A stretch of 64,000 nucleotides of DNA from Burkholderia sp. 8Y (lineage in GTDB: Bacteria > Pseudomonadota > Gammaproteobacteria > Burkholderiales > Burkholderiaceae): NCBI RefSeq assembly GCF_902506145.1, contig NZ_LR733519.1, forward strand, positions 1,292,157 to 1,356,156, written 5' to 3'. A model generated the notes under the pieces. The model searched no databases. It was not told the DNA's origin and worked only from the letters and a program-made list of their open reading frames with translations. This document shows, piece after piece, positions 26,121-35,797 of this stretch (position 1 is its first letter; every line of letters starts with the position of its first letter). The translations under genes and the position numbers were made by a program.

Positions 26121-26336
26121 GCGGGATCGCGCGTCGCTGCTTCTCGTTAGTCTGACCCGGCGGATCGAACGCGCGTAATCGTCCTGGACACGCCGTGCCG
26201 TACAGCGGGCGTCTCGCAGGGCTGCGGCATACGTCGACATCGGACAACGCCCCACTGCATCAAAAAGACAAGCACTCCACCCGATGACCGGCATAAGCAT
26301 TGCTCCCATCCGCAGATCGGTCAACGGAGAGCGGTA

Positions 26337-28754
26337 ATGAGCAAGCGTGAAGTTCCGGGCGTGGGCCCGTATGGCGGACCGGCGGGTGGCTGGGGTGCAT
26401 TGCAGGCCGTCGCACGGGCGCTGAAGCAGCAAATGGGCGTCGCACGCGAAGCGACGATGCTCCTCAAGGTCAATCAGCCCGCAGGCTTCGATTGTCCGGG
26501 TTGCGCGTGGCCCGACCCACGCAGCACGTCGTCGTTCGAATTCTGCGAGAACGGCGCGAAGGCTGTCTCGTGGGAAGCCACGACCAAGCGCACGACGCCC
26601 GAATTCTTCGGACACCATACCGTCAGCGAACTCTGGACCTGGAGCGACTTCGCGCTGGAAGACGAAGGACGGCTCACGCATCCCATGCGCTACGACGCCG
26701 CTTCCGACCGCTATCTGCCGATCTCCTGGGACGAAGCGTTCGAGCGCATCGGTCAGGCGTTGCGTGCGCTGCCGGACCCGAACATGGCGGAGTTCTACAC
26801 ATCGGGCCGCGCATCGAACGAAGCGGCGTTCCTGTATCAACTGTTCGCGCGGCGCTTCGGCACCAACAACTTCCCCGACTGCTCGAACATGTGCCACGAA
26901 CCGACGAGCGTCGGTCTGCCCGAGTCCATCGGCGTGGGCAAGGGAACGGTGACGCTCGCGGACTTCGATCATTGCGACGCCATCTTCTGCATCGGACACA
27001 ATCCCGGCACCAATCACCCGCGCATGCTCGCGACGCTGCGCGCGGCGGCGCGACGCGGCGCGAAGATCGTCGTGCTCAATCCGCTGCGCGAACGCGGACT
27101 GGAGCGGTTCGCGTCACCGCAGGACCCGGTCGAGATGGTCACCGGCCGCTCGACCGCCATCGCCACGGATTACATTCAGGTGAAGATCGGCGGCGATGTC
27201 GCGTTCCTCAAGGGCATGATGAAGACCGTGGTCGCCCTCGACCGCGAGAGCATGGCGCAAGGCGGCCAAGGCGTGCTGGACCGCGCGTTCATCGACGACC
27301 ATACGAGCGGCATCGACGAACTCATCGCGGATATCGACGCCACGTCGTGGGAGCAGATCGTCGGCGCGTCGGGCATCGAGCGCGGGGAGATCGAACATAT
27401 CGGCAAGCTGTATGCGGACGCGAAAGCCGTAATCGCGTGCTATGGCATGGGCATCACGCAGCATCACAGCGGCACGGCCAACGTCCAGCAGATCGTCAAT
27501 CTGCTGCTTCTGCGCGGCAACATCGGGCGCGATGGCGCGGGTATCTGTCCGTTGCGCGGACATTCCAACGTGCAGGGCGATCGCACGGTCGGCATTACCG
27601 AAATCCCGCATCAGGAGATGCTCGATTCGATGGAGCGCGTGTTCGGCTTCACGCCGCCGCGCGAGCACGGCCACGGCGCGATCTCCGCGATCGAAGCCAT
27701 GCGCGACGGCCGCGCCAAGGCGCTGATCGCGCTCGGCGGCAATCTGCCGGTGGCGATGTCCGACACGCCGGCCTGCTACGAAGCCATGCGCAAGCTCGAC
27801 CTCGCCGTGCATATCGCGACGAAGTTGAACCGCTCGCATCTGCTCGTCGCGAAGGAAACGATTCTGCTGCCCTGCCTCGGCCGCACGGAGTTGGATGTGC
27901 AGCAGACGGGGCCGCAGTCCATCACGGTCGAGGATTCCATGTCGATGGTGCATGCGTCGCGCGGATCGCTGCCGCCTGCGTCCGAACATTTGCGCTCGGA
28001 GCCGGCCATTGTCGCGGGCATGGCGAAGGCCACGCTCGACGACCCGTCGCTCGACTGGGACGGCTGGGTGGCGGACTACAACCGCATCCGCGATCTCATC
28101 GAGAAAGTGTTTCCGCAGTTCGATCACTTCAACGAGCGCATTCAGGATCCGGGCGGCTTTCGGCTTTTCAACGCCGCCGCCGCGCGCCGGTGGGACACGC
28201 CGGGCGGCCGGGCGCGCTTCATTGCGCACAAGGGCGTGATGATGGACCCGCGCGTGGACCGCAGCGACGCGCTGATTCTCGCGACGATCCGCAGCCACGA
28301 TCAGTACAACACGACGATCTACGGCTTCAACGATCGCTATCGCGGGATTACCGGGCGGCGCGACGTGGTGTTCGTGAACGAGCGCGATCTGGAAGCACGC
28401 GGGCTTCAGCACGGCGATATCGTGGATCTGGAGACGATCGAAAGCACGGTGAGCGTCGGCGGCTCGCGGCGTCTGTGCGGGCTGACTGCGGTGGCGTTCG
28501 ATATCGCGCCGGGGTCCATCGCCGCGTACTATCCGGAAGCGAATTGTCTTGTGTCGCTAACCGACAACGATGCACGCAGCGGCACGCCTGCGTACAAGTC
28601 GATTCCGGTGCTGCTCTCGCTGAGTCAGGGCGACTGTCAGGTGGGCGCGGACGCCCACGCGTGGCAGCACGGCGATGTTCCGAACGACAAGACCGGCGCG
28701 GCGGTCGCGGCGGAAGAGCCGGAGCATCGGCGCGTAAGGGGCACGCCGAACTGA
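26337..28754 (+). CDS. FdhF/YdeP-family molybdopterin oxidoreductase
   Basis: An 805-residue protein of the formate-dehydrogenase-like molybdopterin family, YdeP subgroup. It has N-terminal Cys53, Cys56 and Cys70, a dinucleotide-binding core, an active-site-like Cys186-His187 in NMCHEPTS, GMGITQHHSG, RGHSNVQGDRT and a C-terminal molydopterin dinucleotide-binding domain (NTTIYGFNDRYRGI). The cysteine where formate dehydrogenase H carries selenocysteine fits a non-selenium enzyme. YdeP is linked to acid resistance in E. coli, but its reaction is unknown. It appears monocistronic, with an ATG after GGAGAGCGGTA. Confidence 0.9.
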   Translation: MSKREVPGVGPYGGPAGGWGALQAVARALKQQMGVAREATMLLKVNQPAGFDCPGCAWPDPRSTSSFEFCENGAKAVSWEATTKRTTPEFFGHHTVSELWTWSDFALEDEGRLTHPMRYDAASDRYLPISWDEAFERIGQALRALPDPNMAEFYTSGRASNEAAFLYQLFARRFGTNNFPDCSNMCHEPTSVGLPESIGVGKGTVTLADFDHCDAIFCIGHNPGTNHPRMLATLRAAARRGAKIVVLNPLRERGLERFASPQDPVEMVTGRSTAIATDYIQVKIGGDVAFLKGMMKTVVALDRESMAQGGQGVLDRAFIDDHTSGIDELIADIDATSWEQIVGASGIERGEIEHIGKLYADAKAVIACYGMGITQHHSGTANVQQIVNLLLLRGNIGRDGAGICPLRGHSNVQGDRTVGITEIPHQEMLDSMERVFGFTPPREHGHGAISAIEAMRDGRAKALIALGGNLPVAMSDTPACYEAMRKLDLAVHIATKLNRSHLLVAKETILLPCLGRTELDVQQTGPQSITVEDSMSMVHASRGSLPPASEHLRSEPAIVAGMAKATLDDPSLDWDGWVADYNRIRDLIEKVFPQFDHFNERIQDPGGFRLFNAAAARRWDTPGGRARFIAHKGVMMDPRVDRSDALILATIRSHDQYNTTIYGFNDRYRGITGRRDVVFVNERDLEARGLQHGDIVDLETIESTVSVGGSRRLCGLTAVAFDIAPGSIAAYYPEANCLVSLTDNDARSGTPAYKSIPVLLSLSQGDCQVGADAHAWQHGDVPNDKTGAAVAAEEPEHRRVRGTPN

Positions 28755-29339
28755 GGGGGGGTGCGGGGAGGAAGGCGGGTGATGTCGCGTCCGTCATCGT
28801 CGAGAGCATGCTCTTTTTGCGCAGCCTGTCGGCGGATAAGCGTTGGTTGGAGCACGCGCCTTCGACTTCGATACATTTCTGACTTCGGGCTGTCAATGAC
28901 GGCTCCTCAGCTACGTTCGCAGCGTCGCTGCAGCGGAATAGTTACTGCCTAAAGACGAGCGACTCAACTCTTGCGCCGACGCAGACACGCACCAAGCAAC
29001 CCCTCGATGCTGCCCTTGCCGACCGGATTCGCGCAATGAACCGAGTAGGCGAAATCCACCGGAATGAGATCCAAACCAGCAAGTCCAACACATAGCTCTC
29101 CTTCCGAATAAGCGGCTCGCCGCATTCATCAACCGGCGTCCAAATGCGGACGGAACGAGCCTTCCGCGTCCACCCTCGATCCGAGGGGGGAACAACGCCC
29201 CTTTAAGCTATAAACTAGCCGCAAGCGAGGTCGTCTGACGAGCAGTTTCAGCGGCCCGCGCACACGACTCGCCGCCAGCGTCGGTCGCCATGAACGTTGC
29301 TTCGTGTCGATCGGCCAGCGATCACTACCAAGATCGAAG
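28755..29339. other. Intergenic region without a supported gene
   Basis: A 585-base gap with lower GC than its surroundings. Short frames on both strands have no ribosome binding site and no family resemblance. The stretch near 28890-28960 (around CTCAGCTACG and AGTTACTGCC) gives the impression of a dispersed, decayed Burkholderia-type repeat, but I cannot confirm this. The last ~100 bases should hold the promoter for the gene at 29340. Confidence 0.4.
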
Positions 29340-30812
29340 ATGAACAAAAAGCTGATTTTCGCGCTGATTGCCGCAGGTTTGATTGCGGCCGCCACGACCC
29401 ATGCGCAGGCGAAGGCGCCGTCGCCCGGATGGAGCGATGCCACGCCTGGCGGCCCTGACGCGAGTGTGCGGATCACCGAGAGCTATGCCCGGATGGTCGC
29501 GCGCGACACCTACTTCTGGGCGTGGCCGATGGTCAACATCTACAACCGCCGTCTCGCGTTCAAGCAGGCGCCGAAGGTAGGGTTGATGAACGGCACGATC
29601 CCCTACGCGCCGCTGAACCGCATGTCGATGCTGCACGACTACATCAAGCCAGAACAGCGATGGGTCGCGTGCCCTAATCAGGACGTTGCGTACGGCGCCG
29701 GGATCGCGGCGCTGGACGAGACGCCGGTAGTCGTTCAGGTTCCCGATATGGGGAGTCGTTTCTGGGTCTACCAGATCGTCGATACACGGACCGACAGTTT
29801 CGCGCAGATGGGCGCCATGTACGGCACGCGCCCCGGCTTCTATCTGCTCGTCGGACCCGGATGGAAGGGGAAGGTGCCTGCTGGCATCACGAAGGTTTTC
29901 CGCTCGACCACGGGCACAGCCTTCGTCGTGCCGCGCGTATTCATGGACGACACCGCCGAAGATCGCGCCGCCATCCAGTCAGCGATTGCCGGCATCGACA
30001 TCTATCCGTTATCTGAATTCGACGGCAAGCCAAAACGTCACGACTGGACGCATCTGCCCACGCTGTCGTCGCCGACGGGTGAAAGCGATGGGGGCGGCGA
30101 GACGAAGTGGGTCATACCCGAGAAGTTCTTCGACGAGTTGCCGATGGTTCTGAAAGACACGCCGCCTCTGCACGGCGAGGAAGCGCGCTACGCGCAGATC
30201 AATGCGGTGTTGACCGCGGCGAAAGACGACCCCGCTCTCAAACGCGCGATGATCGACGAAGCGACGAAAGCCGATCAGGAACTCGTCGACCCGCTGCTGC
30301 AGTTCAGGAACTGGGGGCGCCCAGCAGGAAATCACTGGACCACCACCCGTAACAATGCTGCATTTGGCACGGACTACTTCACGCGCACGGCTGTCGCCAA
30401 GTCCAACATCCTCGTGAACGCGGCGGCGGAAACGAAGTACCTTTATCAAGACCTCGATGCGAATGGTCAGAGGCTTTCGGGAGCAAATCGGTACACGGTG
30501 ACTTTCCCCAAGGGGCAGACTCCTCCCGTCGATGGTTTCTGGTCTCTGACCATGTACGACAGTGCCCACTTCTTTGTGCCCAATCTATTGAAGCGTTATT
30601 CGCTCGGCACCAAGAACCGGAATCTGAAATTGAATGCGGACGGGTCACTCACCCTCTATGTCCAAGCCGACTCGCCAGGCGCCGACAAGGAAGCGAACTG
30701 GTTGCCAAGCCCGAGTGGAGCGCCCTTCTCGTTATATCTGCGCGCGTACGGGCCAAAGCCTTCCATCATCGACGGCTCGTGGACCCCGCCACCCGTGATT
30801 CTCGCCCACTAG
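29340..30812 (+). CDS. Secreted DUF1254/DUF1214-domain protein
   Basis: A 490-residue exported protein: a signal peptide (MNKKLIFALIAAGLIAAATTHAQA), then a DUF1254 domain (YFWAWPMVNIYNRR, ..., PNQDVAYGAGIAALDETPVVVQVPD) and a C-terminal DUF1214 domain (PVDGFWSLTMYDSAHFFVPN). Family function is not established. Such proteins are periplasmic or secreted and are common in soil bacteria. It stands alone between a long intergenic region and the convergent GGDEF-EAL gene. The ATG at 29340 begins the signal peptide. Confidence 0.88.
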   Translation: MNKKLIFALIAAGLIAAATTHAQAKAPSPGWSDATPGGPDASVRITESYARMVARDTYFWAWPMVNIYNRRLAFKQAPKVGLMNGTIPYAPLNRMSMLHDYIKPEQRWVACPNQDVAYGAGIAALDETPVVVQVPDMGSRFWVYQIVDTRTDSFAQMGAMYGTRPGFYLLVGPGWKGKVPAGITKVFRSTTGTAFVVPRVFMDDTAEDRAAIQSAIAGIDIYPLSEFDGKPKRHDWTHLPTLSSPTGESDGGGETKWVIPEKFFDELPMVLKDTPPLHGEEARYAQINAVLTAAKDDPALKRAMIDEATKADQELVDPLLQFRNWGRPAGNHWTTTRNNAAFGTDYFTRTAVAKSNILVNAAAETKYLYQDLDANGQRLSGANRYTVTFPKGQTPPVDGFWSLTMYDSAHFFVPNLLKRYSLGTKNRNLKLNADGSLTLYVQADSPGADKEANWLPSPSGAPFSLYLRAYGPKPSIIDGSWTPPPVILAH

Positions 30813-31039
30813 CTCTCATGGACTAACCCCGTTGCGCTTGCCCTGTTGAGAAGCACGGTCTGCCGGCGCTCGTCCTCGCTGCAAAGGACGGGCCACGAAA
30901 CTGAATCGCGCTTCGATGACAGGCGCAACGGCAAGCGCGTTTCCTCGCAGACGCAGACGAAACCGGCAGGGCGCAGAACGACGAGCATCCCGCGCGGCCC
31001 CCGCTTTCCAATGACCCGCTGAGTTATGCCCGGATCTCG

Positions 31040-33040
31040 TCACTCGCCAGCAGCGATTGGAGTATCAGCGAGGTCTCCCGAGTGCGCGCACAGCACTCGG
31101 TCGTCGAAATCCGTCCGCCCTCGCACGGCCCATCGCTCGTCCGCTACCGCTGAAACCTCCTCCTCCACCTCCCGCCCCACCAACTCCCGGAACTGCTCCA
31201 ACGACATCGGCCGGCCGGTCAAGAAGCCTTGCACCACGTCGCAGCCCGCATCGATGAGCCATTCGAGCTGCCTCGGATCTTCGACCCCTTCGGCCACCGC
31301 ATCCAGCCCGAAGCTATGCGCCATCGAGAGAATCGCGGTCACGATCGCCTGCCCGTCCTCCGGAAGCCGCTCGATGAACGACCGGTCGATCTTGAGCGTA
31401 TTCACCGGGAACGCATGCAGATACGAGAGCGACGAATAGCCCGTGCCGAAGTCGTCGATGGAAAGCAGCACGCCGGCCGCTCGCAGGCGATTCATCACCG
31501 CGATGCCCGTCTCGCGATTCGCGATCAGATGGCTCTCGGTCAGTTCCAGTTCGAGCAGCGCCGGCGCGAGGCCGCTCGCGGCGAGCGCCGCCATCACATC
31601 GCCGACGAAAGCCGGATGCCGCAACTGGCGCGCCGACACGTTCACCGCCACGCGCACGGCCACGCCCGGACACGCGGCGTTCCACGTCGCCGCAGCAACG
31701 CACGCGCGCTGGAGCACTGAGCGCCCGAGCAGCACGATCAGATCGCTGTTCTCCGCAATCGGAATGAATTCGCCCGGCGACACCGCGCCCTCCCGCGTGT
31801 GCGTCCAGCGGGCCAGCGCCTCCGCTCCCACGAGCGTTCCCGTGCGGCAGTCGAACTGCGGCTGAAACGCGAGTTCGAGCGCATCGCTGTCCACGGCCTT
31901 GCGCAGTTCGGCTTCGAGATAAGCGCGCCGGTGCGCGGCGTGCATCATCTCCGGTGAGAATCCGACCACCGTGTTCTTGCCGCGCGCTTTTGCTTCGTAC
32001 AACGCAATATCCGCGCTCGTGATGAGACTGCCGCTATCCTCGCCGGCTTCCGGAAAGCTCGCGTACCCGACGCTCGCCGTCACGTTGATCTCGCGGCCGC
32101 AGAAAGTCGCGGGGCGGCACAGCGCCGTGCCGATCTCGCGCGCCAGCTCCGCGACCGCCGTGCGCTTCCACGAGATGGCGAGCGTCACCGCGAACTCGTC
32201 GCCGCCCATGCGGCTCACGGTGGCGCGCCCGCGCACGGTCTCGTCCAGCACGCGCGCCACGTGCTGCAGCAGTTCATCGCCTGCGCCGTGGCCGAGCGTG
32301 TCGTTCACGGTCTTGAAGTCGTCGAGGTCGATCAGCACGACGCCGAAGTGACGGCTCGGGTCTTTCGCGCTCGCGAGGCGCTCGTCCAGCGTTTCATAGA
32401 ACGTGCGGCGGTTGGGCAGACTCGTCAGCGGATCGGTGCGGGCAAGGCGCTCCAGTTCGCGTTCCGCTTCGCTCACGCGCCGCCGCATCCGGTTCATCAC
32501 GAGCGTCGAGATCCACAGCGCGCCGAGACACGCAATGGCGAGGAAGCACGCGTATTGCGCGAGGTGCCGGCGCACGAGACCGCTCGTCGCGACGAGCACC
32601 ACATGGCCGAGCATGTGGCCGTTATGTTCGATGCGCGCTCGCACGAACACGTCGCCGAGCGAGAGCGTGTTACGGCGCGCCGTCGATTCCAGCGTGCCCT
32701 CTTCCTCTTCTTCGCGGCTGATGCCAGGACGCGCATAGCGCGTGAAGAGCCGCCCATCGTCGCGATACACGCTCAAGGATTCGACATACGGCACGCGGCC
32801 GAGCGAGCGCAACACGTCTTTGGTCGACGCTTCATCCTCGAACATGAGCGACGCGCTCACGTTCTCCGCGATCACCGAGGCTTGCAGCGACGCATCGTCG
32901 TAAAGCGCGCTGCGAAACGCGACGGCCTGATACAGCAGCAGCACGATGCTCGCGGCGACGAGCGCGATGCCCACGCTCACCAGATTCGCGCGGACCGTCA
33001 ACTGCCCGGTGCTTCCGCTGCCCGTTTTTATGGCGGTCAC
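31040..33040 (-). CDS. Membrane-bound GGDEF-EAL protein with periplasmic CHASE8-like sensor
   Basis: A 666-residue cyclic-di-GMP enzyme. TM1 is about residues 20-40, a periplasmic CHASE8-like domain about 42-160, TM2 about 161-182 and a linker to 200. The GGDEF domain has intact MGGDEF (279-283), and the EAL domain has GAEALARW (EAL 407-409), DDFGTGYSSL and AEGVE. Both active-site motifs look complete; no RxxD inhibitory site precedes GGDEF. The layout resembles YfiN plus an added EAL domain. The GTG start overlaps the yfiR-like stop by four bases, so it should be paired with that protein. Confidence 0.92.
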   Translation of the reverse strand: MTAIKTGSGSTGQLTVRANLVSVGIALVAASIVLLLYQAVAFRSALYDDASLQASVIAENVSASLMFEDEASTKDVLRSLGRVPYVESLSVYRDDGRLFTRYARPGISREEEEEGTLESTARRNTLSLGDVFVRARIEHNGHMLGHVVLVATSGLVRRHLAQYACFLAIACLGALWISTLVMNRMRRRVSEAERELERLARTDPLTSLPNRRTFYETLDERLASAKDPSRHFGVVLIDLDDFKTVNDTLGHGAGDELLQHVARVLDETVRGRATVSRMGGDEFAVTLAISWKRTAVAELAREIGTALCRPATFCGREINVTASVGYASFPEAGEDSGSLITSADIALYEAKARGKNTVVGFSPEMMHAAHRRAYLEAELRKAVDSDALELAFQPQFDCRTGTLVGAEALARWTHTREGAVSPGEFIPIAENSDLIVLLGRSVLQRACVAAATWNAACPGVAVRVAVNVSARQLRHPAFVGDVMAALAASGLAPALLELELTESHLIANRETGIAVMNRLRAAGVLLSIDDFGTGYSSLSYLHAFPVNTLKIDRSFIERLPEDGQAIVTAILSMAHSFGLDAVAEGVEDPRQLEWLIDAGCDVVQGFLTGRPMSLEQFRELVGREVEEEVSAVADERWAVRGRTDFDDRVLCAHSGDLADTPIAAGE

Positions 33041-33561
33041 TTGAGCCTCCTCGCAAGCCGCAGCAACTTGGAACTGAGCACGAGCTTGCGGCGCAGCGCC
33101 TCGGTGTTGTTGATGTCGAAGCGCAGATGATCGTCCTGCGCGATCAGCAAGACGACAGGCTCGCCCGGCGCGCTCGCGCCGACGCCCGCGATGACGAGCA
33201 ACGCGTCGTCCGAGGCGAGCGCGTCGCGGACCTCTGCGTTCGTGTTGTCGCCGTCATCGAGCGCGAGCACGTCGCAATCGGCGAAGCGTTTCTCGGCGAG
33301 ACTCGTGAAGCGCCACACGCGCGCGCCGACCGCTCGTCCATCGAGTGCGGCGAGCGCATCGCGCAACGAACTATGGGCGCTCGCGCAGACGCGCAACTCG
33401 CCGTTGCGCATGCGATCGGCGGGCCACTGCGTGAACTGCGTGAAGTTGAAGATGTACGCGCTCTCGAGCTTGCGCAGGTCCGTCTGTGCGTGCGCGTGCC
33501 ATGCCGCGACCGAACCGGCCGTGCAGAGAGACAACGCTATGCAGCGACGCATCCACATCAT
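33037..33561 (-). CDS. YfiR-family periplasmic regulator
   Basis: A 174-residue exported protein: a signal peptide cleaved near AHA-QT, then the YfiR fold (KLESAYIFNFTQFTQWP, ..., ADCDVLALDDG, ..., LRFDINNTEALRRKLVLSSKLLRLAR). Two cysteines (CASAHSS and FADCD) are candidates for the disulphide that stabilises YfiR. In Pseudomonas YfiR represses the diguanylate cyclase YfiN in the periplasm; here the coupled downstream gene encodes a matching sensor. Its ATG overlaps the receptor stop (TGATG). Confidence 0.9.
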   Translation of the reverse strand: MMWMRRCIALSLCTAGSVAAWHAHAQTDLRKLESAYIFNFTQFTQWPADRMRNGELRVCASAHSSLRDALAALDGRAVGARVWRFTSLAEKRFADCDVLALDDGDNTNAEVRDALASDDALLVIAGVGASAPGEPVVLLIAQDDHLRFDINNTEALRRKLVLSSKLLRLARRLK

Positions 33562-35636
33562 CAGAACCCGTAGACCATTTTGGCGAGCAAGGTGCGGCTC
33601 TGCTGCACGATCACGTTCTGCACGAAGCCGGGGCCGGCGGGATCGGCATAGCGGCGATCGAACACGTTGTAGGCGGACAAGGACACATCCGCGCGCGGCA
33701 CCAGCTTGCGGCTATGCACCGCCACGTTCACGACGCAATAGCCCGCAGCCGACCTCGCCTGCGCGAGCCGCGACGACATGCATTGCGCTTCCGCGCCCAC
33801 GCGCATCCACTTCGCGAACAACGGCGCGCTCAGGTTGAGCTTGCCCATGTGGCGCGGTGAGTTCTGCAATGCGCCGCCGTGGATGGAATCGCGCGAGAAC
33901 TGATACGAGTAGCTCGCGCGCGCCCGCACGCCCGAGCCGAACTGCTGCTGCCACGCGAGCTCGGCGCCGCGCGCCTGAGCGCGATCGACGTTGCGAAAGA
34001 CATAGAGGCCCGTAGCCGGGTCGATGGACTCGGTGATCAGATCGCGCAGCGTATAGCGAAAGAGCGTGACGGTCGCGCGTCCCATGCTCCCGAGCGCGCG
34101 TTCGTAGACGACTTCCTGCGTGTCGATATGCTCCGAGCGCAGCAGCGGGTTCGCGAGCTGCCCGCCGTCGCCCGGAATCGCGTAATACATCTCGTACGCG
34201 TTCGGCGCGCGATACGCGCCGCCATAGATCAGCTTGAGCGTGTCGCTCGCGCTCGGCTGCCAGATCAACGCAATGCGCGGGCTGAAGTTGCCGCCGACGT
34301 GCGTTTCGGTATCGAAGCGGCCGCCGATATCGAGCGTGAGCGGTTCGGCCAGTCTGATCTCGTCATCGATATACACGCCTGCGCGCTGGCTCACGCGATG
34401 ATCGTCGAGCAACATCGCGTAGGGCGCGACGTTGTAGTTCCATTGATCGCGCGCCGCGTTCATCGTGTAATCGACGCCCACCACGATGCGGTTGCGCGGC
34501 ACGGTGCGCACGGTCGCGTGGACGTCGCCGCCGTACCAGGCTGCGTGATCGCCATCGACGTTGGCGATGCCGGGCGCCGGCGCCGCGATCTCGCGGCTCG
34601 TGTAGTCGTAGCGGCCACCATACAGTTCGTAGTCGATCGCGATATCGTCGCGGACGGTGTGCGTGTAAGTCGCATCGATGAAGGAATGGGTGTCCGTCAC
34701 GCTGAACGGCGCGTTGAACACGGCGTCATACGGCGCGCCGGGCACGTCCTTCGTGCGGTTGCCATAACCCGCGCTGATGCGAAAGCCGCCGACGCCGAAC
34801 TTGGCGAAGAGCTTCTGCTCGCGCTCGCCGTCGAGACCTTGCGCCACGCCGTTGTTCTGGTCGGGCGTATCGAATTCCGGGTAGTAAAGGTCCTGTCCGT
34901 GGCGGTCGGCGGCCGTCGCGGACAGCACGAGATCGGCGCCGTTCGCGCCATGCCAGCCGTACGTCGCGCGCGCTTCTTTCTCGCCGAAGCTGCCGAGCGC
35001 GCCCGCGAGTTGCGCGCCGCCGATCGCGCTGCCCTTCTTCGTGACCACGTTGACGACGCCAAACAATGCGTTCGAACCGTAGACGGCCGATCCCGGACCC
35101 GGTATGTATTCGATGCGCTCGACGAGATCCATATCGAGCGGAAAATCCGAGCCGACAGGCGCCTGACCATAGACGGCATCGTTCACGCGCATGCCGTCTA
35201 TGAGCAGCAGGAAGCGGCTGTTGTAGTCGCCCGGACGCTGGAAACCGCGCGCACCCAGATACGAATACATGCGGTCCGAGCTGACATAGAGGCCCGGCAG
35301 CGTCGCGAGCGCGTCGGCGAGCGTGCGCCAGCCGTAATCGCGGATGTCGGTCGCGGTGAGGACCGTGACGGCGGCGGGCGCGCTCGACGCGGACTGCTCG
35401 ATGCGCGTCGCGCTGCTCACGGTCATGCTCATCAGCGATTCGAGCGGCAGCGACGCGAGGTCATCGCTCGCGCCGCCGCCGGCCTGTGCGGATGCGCCCG
35501 CCAGCGTGGCCGCCGACGCGGCGGCAATGGGCGAGCTCCATGCGCCCAACGCGGCGGCCACGACCACTCCGGCAAGCAAAGGCAACGACGCAGCGGCGAG
35601 GCACGGGCTTCGCGATGAGGCACTCGGGATCAACAT
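33561..35636 (-). CDS. TonB-dependent outer-membrane receptor
   Basis: A 691-residue outer-membrane transporter: a signal sequence, an N-terminal plug domain (EQSASSAPAAVTVLTATDIRD, ..., GARGFQRPGDYNSRFLLLIDGMRVND, ..., VERIEYIPGPGSAVYGSNA) and a beta-barrel ending in an aromatic terminus (MVYGF). It resembles siderophore/cobalamin or copper-type receptors; the ligand is unknown. As first gene of a coupled three-gene unit with yfiR-like and GGDEF-EAL genes, it may act in sensing as much as in uptake. No TonB/ExbBD genes are adjacent. Confidence 0.92.
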   Translation of the reverse strand: MLIPSASSRSPCLAAASLPLLAGVVVAAALGAWSSPIAAASAATLAGASAQAGGGASDDLASLPLESLMSMTVSSATRIEQSASSAPAAVTVLTATDIRDYGWRTLADALATLPGLYVSSDRMYSYLGARGFQRPGDYNSRFLLLIDGMRVNDAVYGQAPVGSDFPLDMDLVERIEYIPGPGSAVYGSNALFGVVNVVTKKGSAIGGAQLAGALGSFGEKEARATYGWHGANGADLVLSATAADRHGQDLYYPEFDTPDQNNGVAQGLDGEREQKLFAKFGVGGFRISAGYGNRTKDVPGAPYDAVFNAPFSVTDTHSFIDATYTHTVRDDIAIDYELYGGRYDYTSREIAAPAPGIANVDGDHAAWYGGDVHATVRTVPRNRIVVGVDYTMNAARDQWNYNVAPYAMLLDDHRVSQRAGVYIDDEIRLAEPLTLDIGGRFDTETHVGGNFSPRIALIWQPSASDTLKLIYGGAYRAPNAYEMYYAIPGDGGQLANPLLRSEHIDTQEVVYERALGSMGRATVTLFRYTLRDLITESIDPATGLYVFRNVDRAQARGAELAWQQQFGSGVRARASYSYQFSRDSIHGGALQNSPRHMGKLNLSAPLFAKWMRVGAEAQCMSSRLAQARSAAGYCVVNVAVHSRKLVPRADVSLSAYNVFDRRYADPAGPGFVQNVIVQQSRTLLAKMVYGF

Positions 35637-35797
35637 CTTTGCGGCTATTTATGTGAACGTCTGGTTCTTTTTATCGGCAAAGATGAGGGACGCTTTAGCG
35701 CGATCTGCCCGCGCCGATGGGCCAGCCGGTTCGCATCGGCAATTATTCCCGGGACCGGGCGCGTCGTCATGCGTGTACTTCACGATGCGACGAGGCG

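Noticed and set aside
28803..28818. AGAG-CATG-CTCT followed by five T residues after the YdeP-like gene, considered as a terminator.
   Set aside because: The stem is only four to five pairs, too weak to call.
26492..28882. A 796-codon open frame in another plus-strand phase of the YdeP-like gene.
   Set aside because: Arginine-rich shadow with no domain; the 26337-28754 frame has clear molybdopterin-enzyme motifs.
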